A DNA stretch of 64,000 bases from Torymus aiolomorphi. Its lineage: Eukaryota > Arthropoda > Insecta > Hymenoptera > Torymidae. The notes under the pieces are model-generated. The model saw nothing but the letters and a program-made list of their open reading frames with translations, did no database searches and was not told where the DNA came from. The translations under genes were made by a program, and so were the position numbers. The stretch is from positions 90,393,522 to 90,457,521 of the forward strand of contig CM070877.1 in NCBI GenBank assembly GCA_036365515.1. The letters run 5' to 3'. Shown here one piece after another: positions 22,085 to 32,230 of this stretch (the first letter of the stretch is position 1; every line of letters begins with the position of its first letter).

Positions 22085-23118
22085 GGTCGGTAAAAATTGA
22101 GTTTGACACCCTCTTAAAGCATCTTTGGTTCCTTTGCCTTTTATGAATTCAAACTGTTTTTCGCTTAATATTTTGTGTTTGTTAATAAAACTAAAGATTC
22201 ATTTGTATATGACGTTTTCAAAAATTTTGGCGATATTCGAAATTAAGGATATATGTCTGTAGTTTTTAACTCATAATTTTTTCCCTGATTTGTAAATTGG
22301 TATCACTTCAGCAGCTTTAAGTGCATCTGGCCATATTGACTTTTCAATGCATTTATTGAAGATGTGTGCCAAGGGATCAGCTATATGATCAGATATGGTT
22401 TTAAGTGTCTTAGAATTTATCTTATCAACTCCCCCATTCTTGAATTTCAAATTTTGGATAATTCTTTTAATTTCGAGTTCATTTGTAAAATTTAGAAATA
22501 TTGAATTTATGTTGCGTGGTGGTAATTGATAAGAATCGTTACTTGGAGCAATAATTTTGTCACTCATTTCTTTGCCCATCCTGCCGTAATAGTCATTCAT
22601 GATATTTGCAATTTTAGATGGTTCTTTTACTCTCTCCATATTTTCATTATAGATTTCACGTATAATATTGTCTTTTTTACCTTTGTTGCCAAGTTTGGAA
22701 TTTATAATTTTCCATAGCTGCCTTGGATTACCTGAGTTTTTTTCTATAAGTTCCTTATCATATTTTATTTTGGCATCTTTTATAACTTTGTTTAGGCATT
22801 TTACATAGTTTTTATATTCATTTTGTAATCTATCGTTCATTGGATTCTTTTTGAGTTTTTTATACAATTCGTCCTTTTTTTACAAGATTTTAGTAATGCA
22901 CTAGTAATCCATTCTTTTCTACGTGCATACTTGACTTTAGCCTGGTTCCTTATTGATAGTTCTTGACAATGTTGTATTTCATCTATAAAAAGGTCTATTG
23001 CTTCGTTTGGATCCTCGATATGCTTGTAATTCCCCCAGTATTTTTGATTTGCTATAATAGCTATTTTTTTATAGTTTAATGAATAACTAGTTTTCTTATT
23101 CTTCATGCCTGCGTCCAT
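22085..23118 (-). pseudogene. fragment of a non-LTR retrotransposon ORF2 (endonuclease-RT linker and start of RT)
   Basis: Read on the minus strand. The first piece (23118 to 22837) is rich in lysine and isoleucine and ends in WITSALLKSCKKRTNCIKNS. After a frameshift a 198-residue piece follows with RQLWKIINSKLG, then LKFKNGGVDKINSKTLK and AAEVIPIYKSGKK. These are the classic order of the EN-RT linker and RT motifs 0-1 of CR1/Jockey-type LINEs. Past 22271 further frameshifts separate remnants of SLISNIAKIFEN and FIKGKGTKDAL. No endonuclease, YxDD box or tail remains, so this is a decayed internal fragment. The clade is uncertain. Confidence 0.75.
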
Positions 23119-24204
23119 TAGTGGTTTTTTGATTTGATTCTATTCTTAATTCACTTAAAAACAAATAAAACAGCACCTTTTATATAAAATTGTAAACGGA
23201 GGCAACAGACCAACAGAAGCCGTCAAGGATCAAGGATAAATAAAAGTAAGTAGATTTAAAAAAAATATTGCTATCTTATTCTATCTCTTCCAGCCAGTTC
23301 AGTCTATTTTCCCAAATATAAACCCCATTTCATGTAAAGTAAATCGTGTTTTCGTAACCGCGTTCCACTAAAACAAAGTGTTTCTTCTACAAATCTATCC
23401 ATCTTTCTAAAACGATCCCAATTTTTACCGCGTAAAATTATATTACAAAATTTCGGATGTTAGTCTGGGTAACCACTCGCGTTTAAACATCCGTCTTTTT
23501 GTAGTCAAATAAACAAAACCGAGTCGCAAAAAAACTTAACTCCAATTCTTAGTTTTACAACCGCGTCGCGCCCTTTTTGCTGCCCCAACCCTATCCTATC
23601 CTTCTAGTGATAGTATCTAGCTCTATCCCGAGCTAGTAGGTTTTCATTAGCCCAGGCTCTAAAGAGAGCACCATAGTTTTATTAATTTAAAACTAACAGC
23701 CGGGTTTTCCATCGTAAACCCGACGTAACAATACTGTCACATAAAAAGTTTTTCTGTTTTTGATTTTCGAATAATTTTTAACGCCGTTATATTCGGGGTT
23801 GTTTATATATGACTCCTCTGTTAAAATCATGCGCGTATCTAAAAATTAACTTAATTAACTAATAACAATTTTAGTTTTTTATATTGCCAAGTTTTTGTAA
23901 ATCACGCCTAATTTTTGGGCTGTAATTTAATTGCGACAAATAACGTGATAATAAAGATTTACATAAAACTTTGCATTTTACTTGTTTATTACATTATTGA
24001 TGGAATTTGGATATTCGCCCGCGGTTTGAGGTGAATATGATATCTTTTCTTGAAATCTTGACTTTCCTGCAAAGTTCAACAGCACATACTTTCAATCCAC
24101 GTTCTGCTTCCTTTCACGCACGTGGAGTAGTAGTTGCAATTTTGTAGACAAAATATAACATAAGATGATCTCATTGTCACGAGCTTTGAGGATTCATGGT
24201 TCAA
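23119..24204. other. no gene seen
   Basis: Moderately AT-rich DNA between the LINE fragment and the LTR element. Some could be LINE sequence too decayed to read. No ORF or repeat partner is visible in the window. Confidence 0.4.
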
Positions 24205-24694
24205 TGTTTTTCATTCTTCGTTCGCTCGCTGCAACGAGCGGCCGGTGGTGCGTTCACCGGCCCCGCGGAAATAAATACATTGATACGCCCGCGCCGAACG
24301 CGGATCCCGTCTTCTTATCTGCGCGCAACGAGACGCGTATTTGATCTAAATTTTTTTAGAATAGACCTTGTTATTGTTGTTCTATGTATCTGAGGCTATT
24401 CTTCATTTCTTGTCCTCAACCTTATCTTCTCCCGGATACCACCGCCTCCGCGGGATCACCGCTCCGAGACGACAATCATTCTGAATGGCCGTGCCTCGCG
24501 GCTAGCTAGCGCGAGTATCAACCCTTTCCGGCACACGGAAAAGTCGAGTTCAACCGCGAACTCGACATTTGTAATCGGGGTTCCAGAGAACATCAACCCC
24601 GGGTGCTTGTCGTAGACGCAGTACCCGAAGGCACCGAGTTCTAGGGATCGAATTACGGAGTTAACCGAAATAGTCTCCCTGGCCTCCCGTTACA
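24205..24694 (+). repeat. 5' LTR of the decayed LTR element
   Basis: The start is uncertain (similarity to the downstream copy begins near 24209). The end at TTACA (24694) is supported by the same end in the LTR at 51700. Shared inner landmarks with that LTR are TTCCAG, CCCCGGG and CTAGGG in the same order. Confidence 0.6.
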
Positions 24695-25690
24695 AATTGC
24701 GCCCTAACGTGTTGAGTTTAAGGAGAAGGTTAGCGGCCGGTACGTTCGTGACCGGCCTATTCAAACTGCGTTTCGTTCAAATTCGCCCACGTGCGATTCA
24801 CTGCACTCGACTATTCAGCTGACGGCCAATGACCATAAGCCGCTACAGCTGATACGTTTAATGATTTAAACTCGCCAAGTCGAGGTGCCGGGCGTAAACA
24901 AAGAGGCAAGAATACTCGCGGCGCACATAGAAACATAAACATAAAACAGTAGATTGCTTGTTTTTCTAGGTTATTATGTTTATGCTCGGACAGTATTGTG
25001 TATACTTATCCCAAGCCTTTTAAACTACTGTAAAGCCAGGGCGAGTGCATTTAAGCGATGATTGTTGTTGTTTTCGTCGTTATATGTGGCGAAATTAATA
25101 GTATATTACGCACCATAGGAGGAAAAAACTTGGACAGTTCACAGCTCGTGTAAATTTCCACCCGAGCCGAAGGCGAGGGTGGCAAACACGAGCTGGGTGC
25201 TGGCCAATTTTACTCCCGTTGTGCCTATACTATTTCTCCTCACATCGAGGCCGAAAATGCCATATTTCCGTTTCGGAGCTGGGCGGGAATGAGGCACTTT
25301 CGGGCCGGTGTGAGGAAAATTCCTTTTTTTGATGAAAGATTTTAAGCAATTTTCACGTGATTTTTTTTTTAATAGAGTGACCGTGCCTGTGCGTGCAATT
25401 GGTCGAAAGTGCGAACACTTTCATTCCTAGTTTTATTGGTTACGGGATTTATTTAAATCGGCATCTTCGCTAAAATTGTTTTTGTTTAGAATTGTCACGC
25501 TCTCTCCCTAGCTAACTGCATCGAGATACGTCGTTCTTGAGCGGCTTGGTACAATTGGGTTTGGAAGTTAGGATGCTAACATTGTAATTTGCGAAACAGA
25601 CGGCCAATTCGAGAGAGAATCTCAGCAGTTAGATGCGCATACACACATAATTCGTCTCCAAGTTTTTATATCATCGGTCTAGCTTCGCAG
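24695..25690. other. leader of the LTR element, with a candidate primer-binding site
   Basis: Directly after the LTR end lies ATTGCGCCCTAACGTG, which resembles a worn TGGCGCC-type primer-binding site. Further in, GCTCGTGT and ACACGAGC around 25144-25192 bracket CCACCC/GGGTGG, giving a short cruciform. No ORF is supported. Confidence 0.4.
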
Positions 25691-27286
25691 ATGGAATCAT
25701 CGACCTCAGAAGAACTAGCCGATAGGATGGAACATTGGCGGGAAAATCTAGAGCTGAGCTTCTAAGCTGTAATAGAAGCAAATATAGCTCTAGATTTAAG
25801 AAGCACCGGATATCTCGAGGCGGATTCTAGGTGAATTGCTCAATGGCTGCTGGGAAATTACAACCCAGGTCACTTCACATAAGAAACAAGTGAAAGGGCA
25901 TATGAGCAGTTCACGAGGAGGCTCGAATGGAGGAATGAGTTCGTCAACACGACGACCCTCAATGCAAGTGGAGCTCCAGAAGTGAACCACAACGCAGATC
26001 CCTCGACTCACAGCCTGTTTCAGTAATTGACGTCGAACAAAGCAGTCGCCAACAACTTGCTGAGTTCCGTGAAGATGCATGTCTTGCAGATTAGGAACAG
26101 AAGAGCAGGTAGTCCTCCCGACGTAAGACACGATGCTCTCACATCACTACGGAGTCCTTTAACTCGAACAGGAGGACCGAGTGAAGGCCAGGTGCAACTA
26201 AAGTGCAGCATAGCCAGGGAGAGGGGAGATTCTCCGATCTTCTTGCAGTCCGAAGAATCTGAGAACGCGAGTCGCTTGGGGAATGCAGACCGGACATAAA
26301 TTTTGGACAGCTGTGCAGCAACCTTACCAACGCCAGCCACTTCAGGGTCCATCCACGAAATCGACGTCGGAGTAAGCACAGCCTGGGGGAAGGGAAATCC
26401 TCCAAGCTTCCTCCTGGTCTAGAAGAGTGATACTTCACGTCGCTTGGCGTATACAAGCTGCCTGAGGGCACCAAACGGCTGCGCTGAATATTCCCAAGCT
26501 CACGGTGACGGAGTAAATACAGCCTGGGGGAGGGAAGATTCTCCAAGCTTCCCCCTGTCAGGAACGTCCGATATAAGTCACTTAGAGAATATATCGGCAG
26601 CGGACGGCTATATTACCGGCCCCCAGACTCCTGAAGACGAAGAACAGCCAAGCCTTTGAAGGGACAGCGAGGGACAGATCGACAATTCGGTGACGAAACA
26701 ACCGGTGGACAAAACGCTGATTGCTTCGCAATTCCTCGAGGTATCGACGCGAGCTGAAGTCGAGCGTCATTGTGAATGCGTATGTAATCGAACGCGTAAA
26801 TTGGAACAGGAAAAGTTTAGGCAACTAAGCGAAGAGGTGAGGAGACTGCACGACGAGCTGCACCAGCTATGCGTGCAAATGTCGTCGCTTCACAATTCAG
26901 TTGCACCTAACAGAATTCGAGCTGCAGGTGCAGCCAAGCGCTCTACCAAGTCGCGACCTCGATCGGGTCAAGGGACTAGAGACAACCTTAAGGCGTTCCA
27001 AAGCCCTCAAAAGTCCAGCTCGACAGGGAAAAAGGAGGAGTATGTATCGGCCACGCAACGACCTCCAAGGTCACACGAAGGAGACCAACATAAAAAGCCC
27101 TCGAGCGGACTCGGTTCGAGCCAAGAGGTGGGTTCGAATCCGTGGACGGCAGTATTTTCTCGACGCCACAAACGGCGGTCAACTAAGCAAAATTTGGCCA
27201 CTCGAGAATACCGCTCGTCAAGGTCGAGGAACACGCTCAGATCATATAACTCCTTACCACCGAGTTCAACCAGAAAATTGTGTTAG
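25691..27286 (+). pseudogene. gag-like reading frame with internal repeats, broken by stops
   Basis: ATG at 25691 opens MESSTSEELADRMEHWREN, which then stops. A related frame has AYEQFTRRLEWRNEFVN near 25890. From about 26027 one frame stays open to 27286 except for three stops: TAA 26297-26299, TAG 26420-26422 and TGA 26657-26659. That conserved frame argues it once coded. It contains three degenerate repeats of the form TAWGREDSPSFPLS about 50 residues apart, then a charged coiled-coil (RKLEQEKFRQLSEEVRRLHD) and a Ser/Lys/Arg-rich basic tail. No zinc knuckle is visible. A P/E/S-rich piece follows in another frame at 27280-27468. Confidence 0.5.
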
Positions 27287-28214
27287 ACGTGCCAGTCACC
27301 AAAGAACCTTCACTGAGCCTGCCCGGAGGGGCAAAGGCACCCGAAGAGGGCGAGGAGAAGACGACACGACCAGCTACAGAGTCAATCCAAGAGGTGGGAA
27401 AGCTGTCGCCGATCAGAGCCTCAGCGCCAGAAGAGCCAGCAGCCTCTGGTCCGTCACGCGTGATATGACGAGTCCCGACTACCGTTGAAGTACAGCGGAG
27501 TCACGGTAAAGAGCAACCCAACGAGCGCATGCGTACGATCCTTCGACGTGGATCAAGTGGTTTCCGCTTTAATGCCAGTGATAACCAGCGCGTATCCTGG
27601 CCTGTCGCTGAGCTCATCACCGCCGTTGACGTAAAGTCATGTTGAATGAAAGCCTCGGTATCGAGTTGCTTCTCTCCCGCTACGCAACGTCTGGGAGAGG
27701 GGTATAACGAAGTTCTAGGATAAAATATGGAGGAAGTAAGAATCTCGGTTCTCTGTATTCTATCGAACTCGTTTGGTTCTCGTTCCTGCGAATTCGTGCA
27801 TCTCGAGCGTTTGTTTACATCGCTCGCAAGATGTATTCACGAGCAGCGCGGGGGGTCAGCGCGACGTTGGTGGTTGCAGACACGCGCTCGATTCATTTTT
27901 GAATCAGATTCTCTCGGGCTGTCGAACCGCGCGCACGCGAATTAGGACGTCGGCGGAAAATGGACAACGTGCGTTTACGTCGCTGCAGTGTAGTGCCGAC
28001 TCATGCGAATCGTCCACGAAGAGCAGCGTACTTGAACAATCCGAGCCACTTCTGGGGTCCGAAGCATTTGTAGGTGAACGGTGGACGTTAGGACTCGACC
28101 TGTTCACTCCGAAGTCGACCGGAGGATAAGGTCTCATGCAGGAGCGGATTAGCGAGCTAGCGACGAGAGGAGTGCACACCTCTCCGGTAAGACTCTGTTA
28201 TTTCCGACCTCGCC
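27287..28214. other. 3' untranslated part of the LTR element, no clear gene
   Basis: GC-rich with overlapping frames of 60-118 codons on both strands, none with a recognisable domain. Where pol would be expected there is no trace of RT or integrase. Confidence 0.4.
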
Positions 28215-28545
28215 TCCTTATTTTGTATTTTCGGCTCGCGCTGCAGCGAACGGCCGGTGGTGTGTTCATTGCCCGGGCCGAGCGGCGGATCGCGTCTTCT
28301 CATCTGCGCGCAACGAGAAGCGTATTTGATGTAAAGTTTTTTAGAATAGACCTTTTTATTGTTGTTCTATGTAACTGAGGCTATTCTTAATTTCTTGACT
28401 TCAACCTAACCTTCTCCCGGATACCGCCGCCTCCATGGGATCGTGGCTTCGAGACGACGATCATTCTGAGTGGCCGTGTCTCGCGTCTAGCTAGCGCGGG
28501 TATTAACACTTTCCGGCATACGGGAAAGCCGAATACAACACGTTC
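28215..28545 (+). repeat. truncated 3' LTR of the decayed LTR element
   Basis: Matches 24209-24540 with scattered differences, then diverges before the expected LTR end. The CGTTACA terminus is missing, so the element is 3'-truncated or was cut by a later event. Confidence 0.65.
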
Positions 28546-30135
28546 AATGTTCAACGTAACACGAAAATAAATTTGTTGTCCGACATCTACCAATTTCATA
28601 CTCAGTGGTAGTGGTGCAGAATGGGTACATTTCTACCACTGAATACGAATTGGCCATGAAAAAATTACAAGTTAATATTTTCCATAAAATTTTTTTTTAA
28701 TTTAGTTTATAATTAAATTAAATTTAATTTATAAAAAGATAATTTTAGTTTATAATATCTCTGAAAATTATATGAACCAATCATTTTGCCAAAAAAACTC
28801 TGCCGAGAACTATGAATAATATACCTGTACAATGAATTTTGAAGCGAATAAGACAATTTTACTATTGTAATAGTTGAACATCCAAAACTCATTTTTTTTT
28901 AATTTTTAAATTTTTACATTTCTGTTAATAACAAAAGAACCTTGATAGCTAGAAAATTAATTTTTTTAGAAAATATAGGTAATTTAATTATGTTTCGAAT
29001 GCTATAAATTACATTCAAATACATAGAGCTCTAAATATCAGTTGCAAATTTATAGGCAATTGTGATATATATCTTATGTATGTGAAATTTTGTGGAAATG
29101 TATAATCTATAAAAATTTGAATAAATTATGTTGGAGTTTTGTTATTTCTGTCTTTCTGAATTATTAAATTTTAAATATTGGAATTAAAAATTAATTAAAG
29201 GAATCAGTAAATTAAGTTTGAGGAAGCTACGTGCCAATGAATTGGCAGCGGTTTTTTTACTCTGTTGCAGGTTATATCTTCAGGAGACAGCTTATTAGAG
29301 TGCAACACGGCATATCAACATTTTTTGGATTGTAGACATTAGAATATTGTCACAGCTATTTTCCAGTGATCTATTGATAAAGAGGACCCATTGGAACATA
29401 AATACATCAAGGAGCGTGCCAGCGCTTCAAATTAACTATGTACCATCGCTTCGTAAAGGGTCCACAATATGTTTACAAGAAAAAGGTTTTATGTAGATAC
29501 ATTGCGCTCGCACGACGACGAAAAATCATGTTCGTACGACGGGTGTAAGATGTTACACTCTTATGTGACGAATAATCTCTGAAGCCAACTTTGCTATACC
29601 TCTCGGCATTATCACAACGTGGACGTAAAATGTAATTTTACACCCGAGATATGAAAAGTTCCATTATGTCAGTCAAGTTAACTTACGGATACTTGACTAC
29701 AATAAATTGATTTCAGTACTTTCTTGTGTTTAATTTGTATAGAAGAATGACCAAATTTGAATACATTTCTGGGAACAGTCATTATACAGTTATTTTGCAG
29801 AGTTGTTTGCATTACTTGACTATCGATAATTGATATCACAACTTTCGATTGTTTAATTTGTAGCTGTATACAATGTGAATGTACTTAAATATAATTTGTT
29901 GAGCATATATTGGCTCGAAGAAGTAAAAGACCTTTTCGTTAGTTTTTTTTAAATTTTTTTACAAAATCATAAAGATTATTATTTTATAAATTATCCAGAA
30001 AAAACTCATACTTGCCTTATTTTATACTTTTGTAGAAAGTTTTATTAACAATACTATTTATTTTGCTGTTTTAAAAAAATATTTAGGTTCTCATTAAATT
30101 TCTTGGAAAAAATTAATTATTCTTTCAGTTAGAAA
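28546..30135. other. AT-rich spacer, no gene seen
   Basis: A small hairpin TCAGTGGTAG/CTACCACTGA lies at 28602-28642. Otherwise it is AT-rich sequence without coding or RNA signals. Confidence 0.5.
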
Positions 30136-30670
30136 CCCTACTGAAAAATCTCACGTGAGATCTCAGGTGAGAACTCATATGAGATCTCATGTGAGATCTC
30201 ACGCCAATATCTCATCTGAAATTCTGGTCTGCGAGCTGCTAAAATCTCTTTAATGATGAAAAGTCAGTTTCTGGGAATTTGGAGTCGCCTATTAGGTTAC
30301 GCCACCCCCCAGATAAGTTCAAAAATCTATGTTTTGAAGCGATTTAGCCATTTTTTACATTTTTAGAAATTTTACACATGAGATCTCACGTAAGATCTCA
30401 CGTGAGATTTCACGTGAGAAATTTGAATCATGAGATTCCACGTGAGATCTCAGGTGAGATCTCATGTGTAAAATTTCTAAAAATGTAAAAAATGGCTAAA
30501 ATGCTTCAAAACGTAGATTTTTGAACTTAACTGAGGGTGGCATAACCTAATAGGCGACTCCTAATTCCCTGAAACTGATTTTTTATCATCGAAGGAATTT
30601 TAGCAGCTCGCGGTCCAGAATTCCAGATGAGATTTTGGTGTGAGATCTCACGTGAGATTTTTCAGTAGGG
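30136..30670. mobile_element. 535-bp palindromic MITE built of nested 10-bp palindromes
   Basis: The ends CCCTACTGAAAAATCTCACG and its reverse complement (ending GTAGGG at 30670) bracket arms that pair nearly to the centre near 30400. Both tips and the centre are strings of TGAGATCTCA and CACGTGAGAT palindromes. Between tip and centre each arm has about 150 bp of ordinary sequence (TTTTTACATTTTTAGAAATT). It has no gene. A target duplication is not clear, since both flanks are A-rich. Confidence 0.85.
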
Positions 30671-31876
30671 AAAATAAGGTTGGACTGAATATGTAAAGGC
30701 TTACTCCAAGGCGACAATTGCTTATATTGTAATTTAAATGATAAATATTGTGGAAGAAGGCATTGTATGCCTTCAAACAAGTTAATATATTTAAATTTCA
30801 TAATAGTATTTTTGTGAAAAATTATAATATATTTTTCCATATAAAAACATAACTTAAGTGATAGTAGTAGCGGAGGGGACGTCAGCGGCTCCTTTCGGGG
30901 ACTTGCCTTCCTAGCACTCAGGTCTATTGTGCTTTTAACTAAAGTGATAGTTATGTTTGAAAGCTTATTTATAGGTATAAATGCAAGGTTTTATCGCCAA
31001 ATAAGCAATTTAAGGGCTTATACGTCATCCAATAAGGTAATATAAATTAATTAAGGATACTTTCATGAGAGATTTTTCTGCATTTTACCATGTGATACCA
31101 TAATCAAGCAAGTAACCACGTCTGTATGCTTGTTTATAGGTATTAGAGGAGGTTCATTCACCAAAACTATAATTTTAGTGGAAAATACCATTCAATTTTT
31201 AAATAATTCAAGGGCTTATATCTCAGAATCCTTAAAGCGTTAGGGTCTATTATCGAAGAGGATTTCATTTTTAGGTAAAATAATAAAGATCACGCGAGAG
31301 GGTGAGAATCCATGATCCGGATCTGAGATATTTATTAGTATTTTATTGTCAACTATATAAAAGTTTGGATGAATCAGTGTAAACATAGCTATGATTTCCT
31401 ACAGCCACTATGATATCACCACTGGGATATCTTCTGAATATAAAGTGTTGTTCTTAATTTTCACTTTTTACATTCATGAACATGTAAGGGTTCATATGAT
31501 AGGGGAGGGAAAAATTGGTTCATCATCACCTAAGTGCAATGGTGACTGTGCAAGCGATGATGTCGTATCGATGGTCACTGCTGCAGTTGTCCTCCATCGT
31601 AGAGATAATAATGTAATAAAATTTATATTCAATTTAAATAATAGAAACAAATAAAATGCACTGCGCTAATTATAATCATAAAACAAGAAGAATTTATTAC
31701 GGATAATGATAATTATTAATTTAAACAGATAAAATGCAATTCATTTAATAATAAGAAGGCAATAAAAATTTAATAGAATAATAATAATTTACGAACTGTA
31801 ATTTATTTAATATTTAACACATATAGCTAATGTGAAAATGATGAGAGATAGGAAATGGTGGGGGATAACACTCAGG

Positions 31877-31877
<1 letters not shown>
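30671..31877. other. AT-rich spacer, no gene seen
   Basis: The 84-codon (-) and 87-codon (+) frames at 30586-30840 and 31391-31654 have no domain or conservation signal. A brief GC-rich patch near 30870-30920 has no recognisable identity. Confidence 0.45.
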
Positions 31878-31912
<35 letters not shown>

Positions 31913-31930
31913 TTTTTTTTTTTTTTTTTT
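31878..31930 (-). repeat. 3' tail of LINE-1: poly(A) plus (TAA)n
   Basis: About 12 ATA/AAT triplets followed by a run of T on the plus strand, the expected tail of a minus-strand LINE that ends in a simple repeat. Confidence 0.85.
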
Positions 31931-32230
31931 ACGAGGGAAACAGTGAAATCTTGCATCAGTCCGGTGGACCAAATGCTCCACCGGACCGCCTGGGCCGCAT
32001 ATCCATGCCAGCCCAGGAGACACCGCAAGAGGCTCGGCACTCCCACGGCGTGTGGGATTCCTACCCACTAAAAACACTAACCCTTTCTGCTCTGCACTAC
32101 TGTGCAGACCCTCCCCCGGCACCGTTTTACACATTACTTCAGGGGAGGGCTTGCTTTGCCTGAGCGGCACCTTCTCACTTCAGATCGGCCGTTGAGACCC
32201 GCAGGGGTCTTTTTTTTTTCCCGTGAACAG
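31931..32230 (-). other. 3' UTR of LINE-1
   Basis: Non-coding; contains the hairpin CCGGTGGAC...GTCCACCGG-like pairing near 31957-31985 (GGTGGACCAAATGCTCCACC). Short frames overlapping the tail are artefacts. Confidence 0.6.

Larger units (their letters stand above)
24205..28545 (+). mobile_element. decayed gag-only LTR retrotransposon (Gypsy-like)
   Basis: A block at about 24209-24540 is repeated directly at about 28215-28540 (CTTCTCCCGGATACC, GCGCAACGAGA, GAATAGACCTT). The first copy continues to CTCCCGTTACA at 24694, matching the LTR end CATCCCGTTACA of the intact Gypsy LTR at 50654-51700; both LTRs also share CTTCTCCCGGATACCGCCGC. Between the repeats lies a gag-like frame but no protease, RT, RNase H or integrase. 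It is therefore a deleted or non-autonomous relative of the Gypsy element at 50.7 kb. The 3' LTR is cut short. Confidence 0.65.

Noticed and set aside
31807..32170. Frames with poly-Leu, poly-Ile or poly-Asn
   Set aside because: Translation of the LINE-1 (TAA)n and poly(A) tail.
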